From: Thermoproteota archaeon
Lineage (GTDB): Archaea > Thermoproteota > Bathyarchaeia > Bathyarchaeales > Bathycorpusculaceae
Direction: 5' to 3'
Length of the DNA: 7,531 nucleotides
Assembly: GCA_012511995.1 (NCBI GenBank)
Contig: JAAZFA010000280.1
Location: 1 to 7,531 of the forward strand
The position numbers were made by a program, and so were the translations under genes. Below, one piece after another: positions 5,831-7,531 of this stretch. Every line of letters starts with the position of its first letter. The stretch's first letter is position 1. Below the pieces are notes generated by a model. It worked only from the letters and a program-made list of their open reading frames with translations. It had not been told where the DNA came from and searched no databases.

Positions 5831-7120
5831 ATGAAAATAATTGTTGAGAAGGCAGGGTATTTAAGCGGAAAAATAGTTGCACCTGCATCAAAGTCGTATA
5901 CTCAAAGAATGGTCATCACATCGGCATTATCCGAAGGAACTTCTCACATTTATAATCCCCTTTATTCTGAGGATACAGAAGCAGCGTTAAGAGCAGTTAC
6001 TGCTTTGGGCGCACAGTTTAAAGCAGATGACGCCTGCTGGGTAATCAAAGGCACTAAACCTCAAACACCAAAAGGTCCCATCGATTGTGGTGAATCCGGT
6101 GCAATATTACGCTTCATAATACCTGTCTCCGCACTTGCCAATAGTTCATCCACACTTTTGTTCAGAGGCTCGATTGATAGGCGCCCTGTAGAACCATTGC
6201 TGACGAGCCTAAAGCAACTTGGTGCCAATGCCTATGTTGGCAAACAAGGACTCCTAGACGCCGTTTATGTGAAGGGCGGTGGTATAATCGGCGGTCAATG
6301 CAACATTCCGGGTAATATCAGTTCACAATTTATTTCAGGATTAATGATAGCATGCCCACTGGCAGAGGCGAAAACCGTAATCACGTTAACTTCGCCGCTT
6401 GAATCAGCCGACTATGTTAAGATGACAGAAACAGTGCTAACTAAGCATGCAATCGTCGTTGGCATGGAAAAGCGACGTATTGTTGTCCCTAGCAATCAAA
6501 AATACAAGGCAACAGATAGTAATGTACCAGGCGACTTTTCGTCAGCTGCGTTTATCCTTGCAGCTGCTGCCATAACAAACTCAAAAGTTACCATAAATAA
6601 CATTAATCATGAGATGGTGCAAGGCGATAAGGCAATCTTAACAATCCTTAAGAGAATGGGTGTAGAAGGCAAAGTATGCCCAGACAGTATAGAAATTGAG
6701 GGCTCAGAAAAGCCACTCTCACCTATCAACATTGACGTAAAGAACATTCCAGACCTCGTACCCGTCATCGCAGTATTGGCCTGTTATGCAAAAGGCACCT
6801 CGCATATAACTGGTGCAAAACGCCTTTGCTTAAAGGAATCTAACCGTTTATTTGCAATCTATGAAACATTGGGCAAAATGGGTGCAAATATCACAATAAC
6901 AGAGGATACTATGAGCATCAACGGAACCAGTTTGCATGGCGCCGTTGTTGACCCGCACAATGACCATCGAATCGCCATGGCAGCAAGCATAGCTGCACTT
7001 GGAGCAGAAGGCCAAACAACAATCGAACATGCAGAATGTATCAGAAAGTCTTATCCACAATTCTACGTTCATCTTAAGCAACTAGGAGTGAACATGGTTG
7101 GCGGGAAACTCGACAGGTAA
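5831..7120 (+). CDS. aroA: 3-phosphoshikimate 1-carboxyvinyltransferase (EPSP synthase)
   Basis: Transfers the enolpyruvyl group of PEP to shikimate 3-phosphate (EC 2.5.1.19). Motifs in order: APASKSYTQR (17-26) with Lys21; YSEDTEAAL (45-53); CGESGAILRF (86-95), the PEP-site loop; NISSQFISGL (162-171); VPGDFSSAAFILAA (232-245); IPDLVP (306-311) with Asp308, the expected catalytic base; RLCLKESNRL (331-340) with Lys335/Glu336; DPHNDHRIAMA (374-384); and CIRKSYPQF (403-411). Length of 429 is normal and no essential residue is lost. The PEP-site loop departs from the common GNSGT/GNAGT: Glu88 replaces Asn and Ala91 replaces Thr, a CGESG form I associate with some Firmicutes enzymes. AAGGTGG (5816-5822) is a good RBS, 8 nt before the ATG. 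The last 23 nt overlap the start of chorismate synthase. Confidence 0.96.
   Translation: MKIIVEKAGYLSGKIVAPASKSYTQRMVITSALSEGTSHIYNPLYSEDTEAALRAVTALGAQFKADDACWVIKGTKPQTPKGPIDCGESGAILRFIIPVSALANSSSTLLFRGSIDRRPVEPLLTSLKQLGANAYVGKQGLLDAVYVKGGGIIGGQCNIPGNISSQFISGLMIACPLAEAKTVITLTSPLESADYVKMTETVLTKHAIVVGMEKRRIVVPSNQKYKATDSNVPGDFSSAAFILAAAAITNSKVTINNINHEMVQGDKAILTILKRMGVEGKVCPDSIEIEGSEKPLSPINIDVKNIPDLVPVIAVLACYAKGTSHITGAKRLCLKESNRLFAIYETLGKMGANITITEDTMSINGTSLHGAVVDPHNDHRIAMAASIAALGAEGQTTIEHAECIRKSYPQFYVHLKQLGVNMVGGKLDR
7084..7090 (+). promoter_or_regulatory. Ribosome binding site selecting the TTG start of chorismate synthase
   Basis: AGGAGTG lies within the last codons of the EPSP synthase gene, 7 nt before TTG at 7098. 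The ATG at 7094 is in the EPSP synthase frame, so it cannot serve chorismate synthase. The next upstream codon that matters in the correct frame is a stop (TGA, 7089-7091), which leaves TTG as the only start that keeps the MAGN opening. Confidence 0.7.
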
Positions 7121-7531
7121 AGAATTCATAATTACCACATTTGGGGAGAGCCATGGGAAAGTCGTTGGCGTAATTGTTGATGGCTGCCCTGCTGGTCTAC
7201 CATTAACTGAAAAGGATTTTCAAGAAGAGCTCAACCGCAGGATTCCAGCGAATCCACGGATTGTTTCTCCACGGGTTGAGAAGGATCATGCTAAGATATT
7301 GAGTGGAACATTCAACGGTTTCACTTCAGGTGCACCTATCGCCCTAATGGTTGAAAACAAAGAAACAAAATCCAGTGACTACGAAGCAATTAAAGATCGC
7401 CCACGTCCCTCACATTCAGATTACCCAGCAGGTATCAGATATGGAGGATTCAACGATTACCGCGGCGGCGGACGCTTTAGTGGTCGAGTCACTGTAGCGT
7501 TAATTTTGGCAGGTGTTATAGCCAAAAAACT
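7098..7531 (+). CDS. aroC: Chorismate synthase (5' part; continues beyond the window)
   Basis: Catalyses the last shared step, the FMNH2-dependent trans elimination of phosphate from EPSP to give chorismate (EC 4.2.3.5). The 144 complete codons begin MAGNSTGKEF and contain TTFGESHG (13-20), DGCPAGLPL (28-36), NRRIP (46-50), ILSGTFNGFTSGAPIAL (67-83), RPSHSDY (103-109) and DYRGGGRFSGR (120-130). His19 and His106 correspond to the two invariant catalytic histidines (His17 and His106 of the Neurospora enzyme). A full enzyme is about 350-390 residues, so more than half lies outside. The start is TTG: the MAGN opening is typical, AGGAGTG lies 7 nt upstream, and an in-frame TGA at 7089-7091 excludes anything earlier. 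It overlaps the EPSP synthase gene by 23 nt, the largest overlap in the operon. Confidence 0.95.
   Translation, partial: MAGNSTGKEFIITTFGESHGKVVGVIVDGCPAGLPLTEKDFQEELNRRIPANPRIVSPRVEKDHAKILSGTFNGFTSGAPIALMVENKETKSSDYEAIKDRPRPSHSDYPAGIRYGGFNDYRGGGRFSGRVTVALILAGVIAKK

Noticed and set aside
1..7531. Search for tRNA, rRNA, CRISPR repeats, insertion sequences, inverted terminal repeats or phage genes
   Set aside because: None seen. The window is nearly all coding, with one 209-nt gap. Recurring gcagcaggtgc-like words arise from Ala-Ala-Gly-Ala codons in separate enzymes and are not a repeat family.

Overview
The window is one long co-directional biosynthetic operon from an archaeon. It carries the complete archaeal version of the shikimate pathway, with all eight operon genes on the + strand. 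The archaeal assignment rests on gene content: 2-amino-3,7-dideoxy-D-threo-hept-6-ulosonate (ADH) synthase plus 3-dehydroquinate synthase II replace DAHP synthase and AroB, and the shikimate kinase is the GHMP-superfamily type rather than bacterial AroK/AroL. The sequence is moderately AT-rich, and a TATA-like element sits just upstream of the first gene. Protein character would fit a mesophilic Bathyarchaeia- or Thermoplasmata-like lineage, but I cannot fix the lineage from this sequence.

Layout. Positions 1-150 probably hold the C-terminal end of an unidentified protein. Positions 151-359 are non-coding and hold a 21-nt near-palindrome (209-229), a T-rich tract (273-297), and a TATA-like AT block enclosed by an inverted repeat (301-336). 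The operon follows: aspartate kinase (360-1604), ADH synthase (1618-2403), 3-dehydroquinate synthase II (2406-3413), type I 3-dehydroquinate dehydratase (3410-4096), shikimate dehydrogenase (4096-4953), archaeal shikimate kinase (4958-5827), EPSP synthase (5831-7120) and the first 144 codons of chorismate synthase (7098 to the window end). Junctions range from a 13-nt gap to a 23-nt overlap, so a single transcript with translational coupling is likely.

How the genes work together. Aspartate kinase makes aspartyl phosphate, the precursor of aspartate semialdehyde. ADH synthase condenses aspartate semialdehyde with a 6-deoxy-5-ketofructose 1-phosphate-type donor, and dehydroquinate synthase II oxidatively deaminates and cyclises the product to 3-dehydroquinate. 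The remaining five enzymes carry it to chorismate in reaction order. Only aspartate-semialdehyde dehydrogenase and the enzyme making the sugar donor are missing from this stretch. The whole cluster can be explained by known families. The points worth a second look are the promoter-region dyads, the aspartate kinase at the head of the operon with non-standard ACT domains, several changed active-site motifs, the AT-rich dehydroquinate dehydratase gene, and the non-ATG starts (GTG, GTG, TTG).
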